From: an uncultured Roseibium sp.
GTDB taxonomy: Bacteria; Pseudomonadota; Alphaproteobacteria; Rhizobiales; Stappiaceae
NCBI RefSeq assembly: GCF_963669205.1
Contig: NZ_OY769915.1
Coordinates: 904,001 to 968,000 of the forward strand
Direction: 5' to 3'
DNA: 64,000 bases
In this document: piece by piece, positions 1 to 8,758 of the stretch
How positions within the stretch are numbered: position 1 is the stretch's first letter
Layout of the letters: each line of letters begins with the position of its first letter
Notes under the pieces: generated by a model
Told to the model about the DNA's origin: nothing
Databases searched by the model: none
Seen by the model: only the letters and a program-made list of their open reading frames with translations
Made by a program: the position numbers and the translations under genes

Positions 1-1019
1 TAGACGGCCTTGCGTGCCCGGTTGAGATTTCCGAGCGGCCGGAAACCGGGTTGCGTGTTCCAGGGATTGAAGGCAAGCCTGTCGATGGCCGCGGCCCTGT
101 CCTGTGCCTCGAGTGTCGTCACGTCCTGTGCGGGTACGGTGAGGCGCGCGGCAACAATGGGCGGCGACCTGTCCTCGGGCCATTCGGCGGCGGCGTCCTC
201 GACCGGCGTGACGTCTTCGCTGACAAACCGCTGAACGCAGAATTCCCAGCTGACATCGCCCTCCTGGACCCTTTTCGTGATCTCGCTGCGCAGGTAATTC
301 GGATCCGTCGGAATGTCTGTCTCAGAGCCTGCGTCGGGTTCGTCGGAAGCAGGCCGGATAAAGTATCTAACCGGACCGGCATCGCCCCACAGGATCGCGC
401 CACGGCTCCAGAAACTTTCCTGCGACAGCGTATGCACCTTGCGGCCGGTGCCACCGGAAACGTTGCGCAGCATGCGGATCGCTTCGCGTGGACCGATGGC
501 GAAAAGAAGTTTGACGATCCCTATGATGCGGTTGCCGGCCATCGCGCTGGCAAAGGCAATGAACTGCTCCGCATCGCGGGCATGGGGTACGGGAAAGTTG
601 GTCATGAGGAGGTCCTGGACCTCGTCTCCGGCAATGACCCTGAGCGCTGCGCCGCGCAGGTCCCGCTCGCTGTCGGACTGGTGCTGACCGCTGGCGTTCG
701 AAAGGCGCAGAGTGGTGGAGAGGTCGGCACCCTTTTGCCAATGACCTGAGACCAGGTCATCGGGAAGGTCCTCGGAGACGCGAAGAACGGCATTGTCGAC
801 CGAAAGAAGCGCCTTGGCGTGCTGGGCGCGGTCAATCCGCAGTGCGCCGGACCTCCTGCGCACCTTGTCCTGAACCTTCAGGATGGCAGCAGCAAAGCGC
901 TCGAAGTCGCGCCGTTCCTGCTCGGCTCCGCCTCTTTCGTCGCTATACCTCTCCCACTTCGTTATGCCGGCAAGATCGCCCGTTTTTTCTTCAGTGGTTT
1001 GGTCCTCTGGTTCCAACAT
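1..1019 (-). CDS. Catalase-family haem protein, 3' end cut off by the window edge
   Basis: This reading frame starts with ATG at 1019 and runs open for 339 codons to the first base of the window, so the C-terminus is missing. The protein shows catalase-fold landmarks: a likely distal-haem region near residues 61-80 (H67 in QHAKALLSVDN), the conserved RLSNASG stretch near 105-111, and NLNRARKAV at the very end, where the family usually has a haem-ligating Tyr. The last two bases, TA, fit that Tyr codon or a stop. It resembles the small catalase-related, SrpA-like proteins, not classical catalase. A GAGGG ribosome site precedes the start and a good sigma-70 promoter lies upstream at 1089-1117. 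Function as a peroxide-using haem enzyme is inferred from the family. Confidence 0.75.
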   Translation of the reverse strand, partial: MLEPEDQTTEEKTGDLAGITKWERYSDERGGAEQERRDFERFAAAILKVQDKVRRRSGALRIDRAQHAKALLSVDNAVLRVSEDLPDDLVSGHWQKGADLSTTLRLSNASGQHQSDSERDLRGAALRVIAGDEVQDLLMTNFPVPHARDAEQFIAFASAMAGNRIIGIVKLLFAIGPREAIRMLRNVSGGTGRKVHTLSQESFWSRGAILWGDAGPVRYFIRPASDEPDAGSETDIPTDPNYLRSEITKRVQEGDVSWEFCVQRFVSEDVTPVEDAAAEWPEDRSPPIVAARLTVPAQDVTTLEAQDRAAAIDRLAFNPWNTQPGFRPLGNLNRARKAV

Positions 1020-1088
1020 ACACGTACCCTCACAACCAATAAGAGAAAAATCAGAAAAGAAAGAAAATAATATAAGCTGTTGTAAAGT

Positions 1089-1117
1089 ATTATATTTCTG
1101 ATCTATTTGATTTTCAA
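1089..1117 (-). promoter_or_regulatory. Sigma-70-type promoter for the catalase-family gene
   Basis: Reading leftward, a -35 TTGAAA (1117-1112) and a perfect -10 TATAAT (1094-1089) are separated by 17 bp. Transcription would begin near 1082 and leave a leader of about 60 nt before the ATG at 1019. Confidence 0.6.
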
Positions 1118-1587
1118 TGCTCTTACATGACAGTGCTTGGTGGATACATAAATTACGTTACGAAAGTAGGGGAAGTCGTTTAGGGAAAAGAGGAATTTTG
1201 AAATGAGAGATTTGTTTAATTTACTTGACAGGTTTTGGGCGTGAGTGCTGTCGCGGTCTGGCTCGGGGAGCAGGAGAAAGAGCGTTTCAGTCTACAACCC
1301 GGAAAACCGCGCCGCCGGCAGGCGAAGACCTCTGCCGGGTGGAAATCTGAACACATATTGACCCGCAGTGCGGACGCCATTGCCGCGGAACGCGGTAAAC
1401 TCGCCGCGCATCTGAACCCGGCCGGCCCTTGTTAAGGTCGCATTTACCATAATACTGTTGCCTGCTTTTGATGTTGATTTCGTTGTTTGTTGAGGGAAAC
1501 GCACCGTTCGGGGGTGCAAGAGGCGATTTGAACGGGCAGAGTTGCCGGAATGCCTTTACCAGCGTGAAAGAGCCGAAGGACACGAAC
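1118..1587. other. Intergenic stretch without a convincing gene
   Basis: Bases 1020-1240 are clearly AT-rich compared with the rest of the window and look like a promoter region. Bases 1240-1587 are GC-rich and hold short open frames on both strands, but none has a ribosome site, a recognisable domain or consistent codon use. The L,D-transpeptidase promoter should lie here; I could not assign it. Confidence 0.5.
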
Positions 1588-2250
1588 ATGTCGCGAAAAC
1601 TGAGCCGCCGCAGTCTGGTGTTTTCTGTTCCGTTTCTTCTGGCAGCCTGCCAGGGCCAGCAGAAATCGACTGTTCAGGCCGGCCTGACGCCGTTGGCCGA
1701 CGGCACGCCGAATTATGCGTCCGCCTATGCCCCGGTCCGCGATGGTGGATTTTCCCTGCCGGGCATCGACTATCAGGCCTTCGATCCGAAGTATCTGCGC
1801 CAGACCGTGTTTTATCCGACCCGGTATCCGGCCGGCACGATCGTCGTCGATCCGAGAAAGAAGTTCCTCTATCTCGTCGAACCGGGCGGCCGGGCAATCC
1901 GATATGGAATTGGCGTCGGCCGCGCGGGTTTCGCCTGGAACGGCGAAGCGGTGATCCGCTTCAAGCGCGAATGGCCCAAATGGTTCCCGCCCGACGAGAT
2001 GATCGAACGCGACCCGAAGCTGGAAAAATACCGGGATGGCCAGGAAGGCGGCCCGGGCAACCCGATCGGTGCCCGGGGCCTCTATCTCTGGCAGGGCAAC
2101 AAGGACACGCTCTACCGCATTCACAGCACAAATCAGCCGCGCAGCATCGGGACCAACGCGTCCAGCGGCTGTATCCGCATGTGGCACCAGGACATCATCG
2201 ATCTCTATAAGCGCGTCGATGTCGGCACCAAGGTCGTCGTTTTGGGCTGA
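1588..2250 (+). CDS. L,D-transpeptidase (YkuD domain) lipoprotein
   Basis: The product is predicted to cross-link or remodel peptidoglycan in the periplasm using a catalytic cysteine. I chose the ATG at 1588: it has a GAAGGA ribosome site 8 bp upstream and opens directly into a signal peptide (MSRKLSRRSLVFSVPFLLAAC) whose LAAC lipobox predicts a lipidated Cys. The longer frame from 1468 has no signal peptide. The YkuD domain fills the C-terminal two thirds; its active-site motif runs from the His of HSTNQPR to SSGCIRM, with catalytic Cys near residue 195. At 220 aa it has one catalytic domain and no visible LysM or SH3 domain. It converges on the ABC-F gene with a 2-bp gap and no obvious terminator. 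Confidence 0.9.
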   Translation: MSRKLSRRSLVFSVPFLLAACQGQQKSTVQAGLTPLADGTPNYASAYAPVRDGGFSLPGIDYQAFDPKYLRQTVFYPTRYPAGTIVVDPRKKFLYLVEPGGRAIRYGIGVGRAGFAWNGEAVIRFKREWPKWFPPDEMIERDPKLEKYRDGQEGGPGNPIGARGLYLWQGNKDTLYRIHSTNQPRSIGTNASSGCIRMWHQDIIDLYKRVDVGTKVVVLG

Positions 2251-2252
2251 CC

Positions 2253-3773
2253 TCAGCCTGTCCCGTTCACCTGTATGTCAAAGAACGGCTCGGGGCTGTC
2301 CGTTTCCGTCAGCCGTTTGCCGTCGATCAGCCAGAACCTTGTGCCGACATTGCGGACAAAGGTCCGATCGTGGCTGACGATCAGTGCCGTTGCCTCGTGA
2401 ACCAGCAATTCGTGCTCGAGCGCCTCCTGGCCGTCAATGTCGAGGTGGTTCGTCGGCTCATCAAGTATGTACAAGTTCGGCCGCCTGAGCCGCAGGAGCA
2501 GCATCGCCAAACGGCTGCGCTGTCCGCCGGAAAGTGTCGGGATGCTCTTTTCCTGCAGGTCTATGAAAAGCCCGGCTTCGGCGAGAAGCGCGCGTGCCCT
2601 GTTGTCGCCGACATCGGACGCCTCCGTAACCGCTGACAGCGGGCTCTTGAAGCGGTTCAGCTGCGACAGTGTCTGATCCGAAACACCTGACACGGCTGAG
2701 GGCGCGACGCGTGTGTCGGCGGTGTCGCCCTCGAGCGCATCGATGATCTTCGACAGGAAGCGCGACTTTCCGCTGCCGTTTGCACCCAGCAGGACCACGC
2801 GGTCCCCCGGGTTGATCCACAACTGCGGCAGTTTGAACAGCACGCGCCCGCCGGGGACCGTCACGGAGGACTCCGCAAGGCTGACCAGCGATTTTGCATG
2901 TGCCCCTGAATTCTCCAGCCGGATCTTGCCCGCAGAGTGGGGCCTTTCGGCGGGCCGGGCGGCGTTCTCTATTTTGTCCGCCCGCTCTTTCAGCTGTTTG
3001 GTTTTGCTGAGCAACAGATCGGATCCCGAATTGACGCCGATATTCTTCAGCTTTGCAGCCTTGCGCCGGAGCTGGTTCGCCTTGGTCATGTCGTTCTGAA
3101 ACCGGCGTTCGGCGGCACTGTCCAGCTCCGCCAGGCTTTGACGAGCCTTGCTGTAAGGCAGGGAAAACAGCTGCGGCTCCTCGCGGCGCAGAAAGAGGGT
3201 GCGGCTGCAAACCGCATCGAGGAACGCGCGGTCATGGCTCGCGATGATCATCGGTGTGCCGCGGGCAACCGTCACCATCCAGTCCTGCAGAATGCCGATC
3301 CGGTTGAGATCCAGGTGATTCGTCGGCTCGTCCAGCAACAGCACATCGGGTTCGCTTATCCAGGCCCGGGCAAGCAGTGCGACCCGTTGCCAGCCGCCAG
3401 ACAGAGTGTTCAATGGCTGATGCCAGTGGGTCTCCGGAACGCTGAGATCGTTCAACGCGATATCGGCGCGCCAGCTTTCCGTCTCCACCTCGTCCGGTGC
3501 GAGGGCGGACAGAACGGCATCGTAGAGCGGCAGGTTCGCGAGGCTGTCCGGAACATCCTGGGACACAAGCCCGACTTTCGTGCCCCTTGCCAGTGTCATC
3601 TCGCCGTGAGTTGCCTCGGCAAGGCCCGCAATGACGCGCAGCAAGGTGGATTTGCCTGTGCCGTTTGCCGCGACGAGGCCGATCCGGTCGCCCTTTTCAA
3701 GGCTCAGGTCCAGATTTTCAAACAGGGGTGCGGAGAGAACAACGCCAAGATTGCGCAGATTGATCAAAGACAT
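2253..3773 (-). CDS. ABC-F family ATPase (soluble, tandem ATP-binding domains)
   Basis: Two ABC ATPase domains lie in tandem with no membrane segments, which defines the ABC-F group of ribosome-associated ATPases. Domain 1 has Walker A near residues 32-43 (LVAANGTGKST), an LSGGW signature and Walker B LLLDEPTNHLD. A basic, helical linker rich in Lys/Arg follows around residues 205-275. Domain 2 has Walker A LLGANGSGKS, signature LSGGQRSR and Walker B ILDEPTNHLD. At 506 aa it is a compact member. Family members act on translating ribosomes (EttA, Uup, YheS types) or protect them from antibiotics; the sequence does not let me choose. The start is ATG with no close upstream gene, and the gene is transcribed alone. 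Confidence 0.9.
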   Translation of the reverse strand: MSLINLRNLGVVLSAPLFENLDLSLEKGDRIGLVAANGTGKSTLLRVIAGLAEATHGEMTLARGTKVGLVSQDVPDSLANLPLYDAVLSALAPDEVETESWRADIALNDLSVPETHWHQPLNTLSGGWQRVALLARAWISEPDVLLLDEPTNHLDLNRIGILQDWMVTVARGTPMIIASHDRAFLDAVCSRTLFLRREEPQLFSLPYSKARQSLAELDSAAERRFQNDMTKANQLRRKAAKLKNIGVNSGSDLLLSKTKQLKERADKIENAARPAERPHSAGKIRLENSGAHAKSLVSLAESSVTVPGGRVLFKLPQLWINPGDRVVLLGANGSGKSRFLSKIIDALEGDTADTRVAPSAVSGVSDQTLSQLNRFKSPLSAVTEASDVGDNRARALLAEAGLFIDLQEKSIPTLSGGQRSRLAMLLLRLRRPNLYILDEPTNHLDIDGQEALEHELLVHEATALIVSHDRTFVRNVGTRFWLIDGKRLTETDSPEPFFDIQVNGTG

Positions 3774-4051
3774 GTGTCACAACTTTCAAACCGGGATACG
3801 CGGCTTCTTGAGCCGCCTTTTGGGCAGATCGTCGTGACGTTGATTGTGTCCTTCGATCAGCCCTACAAACGCGTTTGCAGGGCCTGGACGGGACCGCGGG
3901 TTCGATCATGATATCGAAAATATGTCATTTGATCCTCCCCCCGGTTCGTGTGGAATTGATGCGCCAAGCTAGTCCGCCAGTCTCATGCAGTCAATCGCTG
4001 CGAGAAGCAAATTGCATTGCCGAAGCCGGCGGACAAGAGATCGGCCATCTG

Positions 4052-5575
4052 TCAAGCCGACGCAAACATGTCCTTGTAGGCATCCCGCAGGACGTTTTTC
4101 TGCACCTTGCCCATCGTGTTGCGCGGCAATTCGTCCAGCAGGATGAGTTTCCGCGGATGCTTGAACCGGGCGAGCGATGCCTTGACCGCATCATGCATCG
4201 CATCAAGGTCCGGGGACGTGTTTTTCTCCGGCACGATCACACCCAGCACCGTTTCACCGAAATCGGGATGCGGCACGCCGATCACCGCGCTTTCCAGAAC
4301 GCCGGGCTGATCGTCGAGAACAAGCTCGATTTCTTTCGGATAGATGTTGTAGCCGCCGGAAATGATCAGGTCCTTGTTCCGTCCGACGATGTGAACGTAT
4401 CCGTCCTCGTCGATGCGGCCGAGATCGCCGGTGATGAAAAATCCGTCGCTGCGCAGTTCTGCCGCGGTTTTCTCCGGCATCTGCCAATAGCCCTTGAAGA
4501 CATTAGGGCCGCGCACTTCGATCTGTCCGACGTCGCCCTGGGGCAGGCTCGCCCCGCTATCCGGGTCGGTGATCTTCAACTCGACGCCCGGAAGCGGGAA
4601 GCCGACGGTTCCCGCACGCCGCTCGCCGTCATAGGGGTTGGACGTGTTCATGTTCGTCTCGGTCATGCCGTAGCGTTCCAGGATACGGTGCCCCGTCCGT
4701 TCCTCGAACTGGACATGCGTCTCGGCGAGAAGCGGCGCGGACCCGGAAACGAACAGGCGCATTCGGGAGGCCAGGTCGCGCGTGAACCGGGGATCGCCCA
4801 GCAGCCGCGTATAAAATGTCGGCACGCCCATCATCGAGGTCGCTTCGGGCAGGTGCGCAATGATCTCGTCCTGGTCGAATTTCGGCATGAAGATCATGCT
4901 GCCGCCAGCCGCAAGGGTCACATTGGTTGCGACGAACAGGCCATGCGTGTGGAAGATCGGCAGGGCATGCAGGAGCACGTCCTCGTTCGTGAACCGCCAC
5001 TCGTTGACGAGCGTCTGGGCGTTTGACAGGAGATTGTTCTGCGTCAGCATGGCGCCCTTGGACCGGCCTGTCGTTCCGGACGTGTAGAGAAAGGCGGCAA
5101 GGTCATCGCCGCTGCGCTCCACGGTCGCGAAGTGCGGTTCCATGCCGCTCGCCCCCATGCTCAGGGAACCCGAGCCATCCGCGTTCAGCGTTTCGAGCCT
5201 TGCCCCCAGGCTGTCCGCAACCGGCTTGAGATCGGCTTCGCTTTTGCTGTCGCAGACGACCAGGGACGCTCCGCTGTTGTCTATGAAATAGGTCAGTTCC
5301 TCGACCGTATAGGCCGTGTTGAGCGGCAGGAACACGAGACCGGCCTGTGCGCAGGCGGCGTAAACGGCGAGCGCTTCCGGCGACTTTTGCACCTGGGCGG
5401 CAACGCGGTCACCGGCGGTCAGCCCGAGTCCTGTCAGAAAATTCGCGATTCTGGCGGTCTTTTCCAGAAAGGCCTGATGGGTAACGGTGTGCCCGTCCAG
5501 CAATCGCAGAAACGGTGTCGTCTTGCCGGCATGAATGCCAAAGAGGCTGTCAAAGAGTGGGTTTGGCATTGGCAT
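4052..5575 (-). CDS. matB: Malonyl-CoA synthetase (acyl-CoA ligase, MatB type)
   Basis: An ANL-superfamily enzyme that adenylates malonate and transfers it to CoA. The AMP-binding P-loop is YTSGTTGRSKGAM, followed by a GDLGRIDEDGYVHIVGR hinge motif, and the C-terminal catalytic lysine lies in RNTMGKVQKN. The length (507 aa) and N-terminus (NPLFDSLF) match rhizobial MatB. Its start overlaps the 3' end of the malonyl-CoA decarboxylase gene by 26 bp, so the two are translationally coupled. I used the ATG at 5575; a GTG at 5578 and an ATG at 5569 are also possible. Together with the neighbouring TRAP transporter this makes malonate activation the likely job, although close relatives accept methylmalonate. 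Confidence 0.88.
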   Translation of the reverse strand: MPMPNPLFDSLFGIHAGKTTPFLRLLDGHTVTHQAFLEKTARIANFLTGLGLTAGDRVAAQVQKSPEALAVYAACAQAGLVFLPLNTAYTVEELTYFIDNSGASLVVCDSKSEADLKPVADSLGARLETLNADGSGSLSMGASGMEPHFATVERSGDDLAAFLYTSGTTGRSKGAMLTQNNLLSNAQTLVNEWRFTNEDVLLHALPIFHTHGLFVATNVTLAAGGSMIFMPKFDQDEIIAHLPEATSMMGVPTFYTRLLGDPRFTRDLASRMRLFVSGSAPLLAETHVQFEERTGHRILERYGMTETNMNTSNPYDGERRAGTVGFPLPGVELKITDPDSGASLPQGDVGQIEVRGPNVFKGYWQMPEKTAAELRSDGFFITGDLGRIDEDGYVHIVGRNKDLIISGGYNIYPKEIELVLDDQPGVLESAVIGVPHPDFGETVLGVIVPEKNTSPDLDAMHDAVKASLARFKHPRKLILLDELPRNTMGKVQKNVLRDAYKDMFASA

Positions 5576-6830
5576 CACCTTTTCTGTTCTTGTTGAGCGC
5601 AGCGGATCTTGCGAGCGACCTGACTGCGTCCGTGGCCATGACTTCCTGTGTCGTTGCGAATTTCTCGTGGTTTTGCGCCACTTTGGAGAGATCGTAAAGA
5701 TAATTCACCATCGCGCCGCCCGATTGGGCATGCCCCTTTTCGGACGTGTCGGCCTCGGCGTGGACGGCATGAACGATCGCGCCGTTGCCAAGGTGAAACC
5801 GGGCAACCGGATCGAAGGGCCGCCCGCCCCGCGACTTGGCATTCAGGAGATAGTGCGCCGCCTTGGCCTTCATCTGGTCCGGTTGATCATCTGCCCATTC
5901 GTCGCCTTCACGGTCGAGCCAGCGCGTCAGCCCGGGGATGGGAGACAGGGTCACGAATGTCTTCAGCCCGCCGAGTTCGGCCGCAAGGTCGGAAGCGACC
6001 TGCTTGATCAGCGAGTTCCCGAATGAAATGTTGGCGAGACCGGCTTGGCAATTCGAGATTGAATAGAACACGGCCGTATCGGCATCTTCTGCCGCGTGCG
6101 CTTCCCGGTCTTCAGCCAGGAGGGACTGTATCGAGCTGGCGATGCCCTTGGTCAGGGCGACCTCCACGAAAATCAGTGGCTCGTCCGGCATGGAGGGATG
6201 AAAAAAGGCAAAACAGCGCCGGTCAGCCGGTTCCAGGCGGCGGCGCAGGTCATCCCAGCTGTGAATCGCATGCACCGCTTCATAGGCGATGATCTTTTCC
6301 AGTATGTGCGCCGGGCTTTCCCAGTTGATCGGCCTGAGCACGAGGAAGCCGCGATTGAACCAGGATGCGAATAGATGCCTGAGATCGAGATCGAGCGCGT
6401 CGAGATCCGGGTCCTGTTCGCCGAGCCTGAGCAGGTCCGCGCGCATGTCGACGAGCGTGCCCGTTGCGCCCGGCACCCTGTTCAGGCGCCGGAATAGCTC
6501 CTGCCGGCGTGGCTCGGCGGCCGTCATGAAATCGCGGTACGTTGCCTTGGAAGGTGACTGTTCATAGGCATTGAGTGCGGCCCGCACCTTTTCCGCGTCG
6601 ATGTTGAGCTTGCCGGCGATCGTTTGGAAGAAGACGAGTTTTTCTTCGTCATTCAGGTTGTCGAAACCGGAAAGGATGTCCTGTGCAAGCGCAAGGCCCG
6701 ACGTCTCGCCCGCCGAGCCGACCAGTTCGTCTGCGAGGTCCTCAAGCGGACGCTCGTTCCTGAAATAGCGTCCGGGGAGCCGGTAACGGCGCTCGAAGAC
6801 CGTTGAGAGAAGGTCGGCTAACAGCGTCAT
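5550..6830 (-). CDS. matA: Malonyl-CoA decarboxylase (MatA/MCD family)
   Basis: The product converts malonyl-CoA to acetyl-CoA and CO2. The N-terminal helical domain (about residues 1-160) precedes the acetyltransferase-like catalytic domain, where FHPSMPDEPLIFVEVAL, FYSISNCQ-GLANISFGN and FHLGNGA are typical MCD blocks. At 426 aa it matches bacterial MatA. The ATG at 6830 overlaps the stop of the TRAP large subunit gene (ATGA), which rules out the much longer open frame that extends into the transporter. It lies between transporter and malonyl-CoA synthetase in one leftward operon, so imported malonate would be activated by MatB and decarboxylated here. Confidence 0.92.
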   Translation of the reverse strand: MTLLADLLSTVFERRYRLPGRYFRNERPLEDLADELVGSAGETSGLALAQDILSGFDNLNDEEKLVFFQTIAGKLNIDAEKVRAALNAYEQSPSKATYRDFMTAAEPRRQELFRRLNRVPGATGTLVDMRADLLRLGEQDPDLDALDLDLRHLFASWFNRGFLVLRPINWESPAHILEKIIAYEAVHAIHSWDDLRRRLEPADRRCFAFFHPSMPDEPLIFVEVALTKGIASSIQSLLAEDREAHAAEDADTAVFYSISNCQAGLANISFGNSLIKQVASDLAAELGGLKTFVTLSPIPGLTRWLDREGDEWADDQPDQMKAKAAHYLLNAKSRGGRPFDPVARFHLGNGAIVHAVHAEADTSEKGHAQSGGAMVNYLYDLSKVAQNHEKFATTQEVMATDAVRSLARSAALNKNRKGDANAKPTL

Positions 6831-8143
6831 ACCGCTTTCCCCATGACCACGTCGGGAAGCCAGGTCGCCAGTTCCGGAAACAGGCACAGAAGGATGATCG
6901 CCAGCACCATGCATCCGACAAACGGCAGGGAGCCGGTCAGGATCGTCTTCAGCGAAATGTCCGGCGCGATACCGTTGATCACGTAAAGGTTCAGGCCCAC
7001 GGGCGGAGAGATCAGCCCGATTTCCATGTTGATCGTCAGAACCACCGCGAACCAGATCGGGTCGAAACCTGCTGTCGTAATGATCGGCAGGAGGATCGGA
7101 GCCGCCATCAGAATGACGGCGACCGGCGGCAGGAAGAAACCGGCGATCAGCAGGAAGATGTTGACCGCCCCCATCAGGATCCAGCGGTTGACATCCAGCG
7201 TGCCGATCCACTCGGCGATCGACTGCGTGATGAAAAGGGAGCTGAGCATGTAGGAGAACACGCCTGCGGCGGCGATGATGAACAGGATCATCACCGATTC
7301 CTTGGTACTGTCGCGCAGCACCACCCAAAGTGCCTGGGGCTGCCAGAGCTTGTAGATGATCATCGCGATCATCAGGCACAGCAGCGCACCCACCGCGGCC
7401 GTCTCTGACGGTGTTGCGACACCGCCATACATGGCATAGAGCACGCCCAGAATGATGGCGATGAAGGGCAGGACGCGCGGCAGGATTTCAAACCGCTGCC
7501 CCCAGGTGTAACTGCCCGAACTCAGGCGTTTGCCTTCGCCGGACCGCCAGGTCGAATAGAGCGACCAGGCCATGAACAGGCCGACCAGCAACAGGCCGGG
7601 AATGACACCGGCAAGGAACAGCCGGCCGATCGAGGTCTCGGTCGCGATGCCGTAGACGATCATTGTGACGGAGGGCGGGATCAGGATACCCAGGGTTCCG
7701 CCTGCGGCAATGGAGCCGGCGGCGACACCATCCGGATACCCGCGCTTGCGCATCTCCGGAATGCCCATCTTGCCGATGGCAGCACATGTTGCCGGCGACG
7801 AGCCGGACATGGCCGCGAACAGCGCGCATGCACCCAGATTGGAGACCACCAGGCCGCCCGGAACGCGCGTCAGCCATCGTTCCAGCGCTTCGTAGAGATC
7901 GGCACCGGCGCGCGTCGAGGCGATCGATGCGCCCATGATGATGAACATCGGGATCGACAGGAGCGCGAAATTGTCGAGCTTGCCGAACAGGATCTCCGGC
8001 ATGAGTTCCAGCGAACGGGGACCGTCGAAGATGATCAGGAAACCGGCGGAAACGATCAGGAGGCCGATGGCGACCGAGACGCCGGAAAAGAGAACCAGGA
8101 TTGTGGCAATGGCGACGATTGCGCCCAGAAGAAGAGGATCCAT
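6827..8143 (-). CDS. TRAP transporter large permease, DctM type (malonate cluster)
   Basis: A 438-aa inner-membrane protein made almost entirely of hydrophobic segments, about 12 of them, typical of the DctM subunit that forms the transport channel. The GGTLGILIPPS stretch and the family-typical SGSSPATCAAIGKMGIPEM block are present. It starts 5 bp downstream of the DctQ gene and ends overlapping the matA start by 4 bp. With the other two subunits it should drive sodium-dependent uptake of a dicarboxylate; malonate is inferred from the linked matA, matB and GntR regulator. Confidence 0.92.
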   Translation of the reverse strand: MDPLLLGAIVAIATILVLFSGVSVAIGLLIVSAGFLIIFDGPRSLELMPEILFGKLDNFALLSIPMFIIMGASIASTRAGADLYEALERWLTRVPGGLVVSNLGACALFAAMSGSSPATCAAIGKMGIPEMRKRGYPDGVAAGSIAAGGTLGILIPPSVTMIVYGIATETSIGRLFLAGVIPGLLLVGLFMAWSLYSTWRSGEGKRLSSGSYTWGQRFEILPRVLPFIAIILGVLYAMYGGVATPSETAAVGALLCLMIAMIIYKLWQPQALWVVLRDSTKESVMILFIIAAAGVFSYMLSSLFITQSIAEWIGTLDVNRWILMGAVNIFLLIAGFFLPPVAVILMAAPILLPIITTAGFDPIWFAVVLTINMEIGLISPPVGLNLYVINGIAPDISLKTILTGSLPFVGCMVLAIILLCLFPELATWLPDVVMGKAV

Positions 8144-8148
8144 CTCGC

Positions 8149-8706
8149 TTACTCCAGGCCAAACGGTTTGTCGGTTCCGGTCAGGACGGCGACCAGATCA
8201 GCGATCAGCTGAAGCAGGAGCAGACCGAAGCCGACCGGAATGGCGAGATAGGGGATCCAGAGCCTGACGCCCCAGACCGTGTCTGAGCGCCAGCCGCGAT
8301 CCCAGGCGTAATGCCAGTATTCGAACCCGTACCACAGCATGATAGACACGATCACGATCGACAGGACGGAGGTGAGCATGGCGAGCAGGAAACGCGCGCG
8401 GGGCCCGAGCGAAAGCGGAATGAGATCCACGTTCACGTGCCCGCGCAGGCGCTGGACATAGGGCAGTCCGACAAGTGTCGCTGCGATCACGAGGTAGATG
8501 ACCGCCTCTGTCTGCCAGACCGTCGACCCGTTGAGGACGAACCGCACGAAGATCATCTGGCAGGTAATTGCCACCGCGGCAACGATCATGGCCGACGAGC
8601 ACCAGCCTGCCAGGGTTGAGATGGCTGCGACGGCGCGCAGGAACGGGTTGTTTCCCGTGCGCGCGGCAACAGAGGAGCTATGGCCGGCCATTACCGACTC
8701 CCTCAA
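8149..8706 (-). CDS. TRAP transporter small permease, DctQ type (malonate cluster)
   Basis: A 185-aa membrane protein with four predicted transmembrane helices (roughly residues 33-55, 65-85, 105-125 and 150-172), the usual architecture of DctQ, which bridges the DctM channel and the periplasmic binding protein. A longer N-terminal tail of about 25 polar residues precedes helix 1. It lies 52 bp after the binding-protein gene, with a strong hairpin in that gap, and 5 bp before dctM. Confidence 0.88.
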   Translation of the reverse strand: MRESVMAGHSSSVAARTGNNPFLRAVAAISTLAGWCSSAMIVAAVAITCQMIFVRFVLNGSTVWQTEAVIYLVIAATLVGLPYVQRLRGHVNVDLIPLSLGPRARFLLAMLTSVLSIVIVSIMLWYGFEYWHYAWDRGWRSDTVWGVRLWIPYLAIPVGFGLLLLQLIADLVAVLTGTDKPFGLE

Positions 8707-8729
8707 GATCCGGGATTGAAAGAAAAAGC

Positions 8730-8750
8730 GTGGCGGCCAGAGGCCGCCAC
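8730..8750 (-). terminator. Intercistronic hairpin between TRAP binding protein and permease genes
   Basis: A perfect 9-bp stem (GTGGCGGCC / GGCCGCCAC) closes a 3-nt loop. In the direction of transcription it is followed by a CTTTTTCTTTC pyrimidine run. It looks like a partial terminator or mRNA-stabilising element that would keep the abundant periplasmic protein more highly expressed than the two permeases. Confidence 0.65.
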
Positions 8751-8758
8751 CTAGTGTG

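Noticed and set aside
51..749. 232-codon open frame on the plus strand at the left edge
   Set aside because: The opposite strand carries a catalase-like protein with recognisable motifs, a ribosome site and a promoter; the plus frame has none of these.
6831..7379. Long N-terminal extension of malonyl-CoA decarboxylase
   Set aside because: It runs antiparallel to no domain and lies inside dctM in another frame; ATGA coupling fixes the start at 6830.
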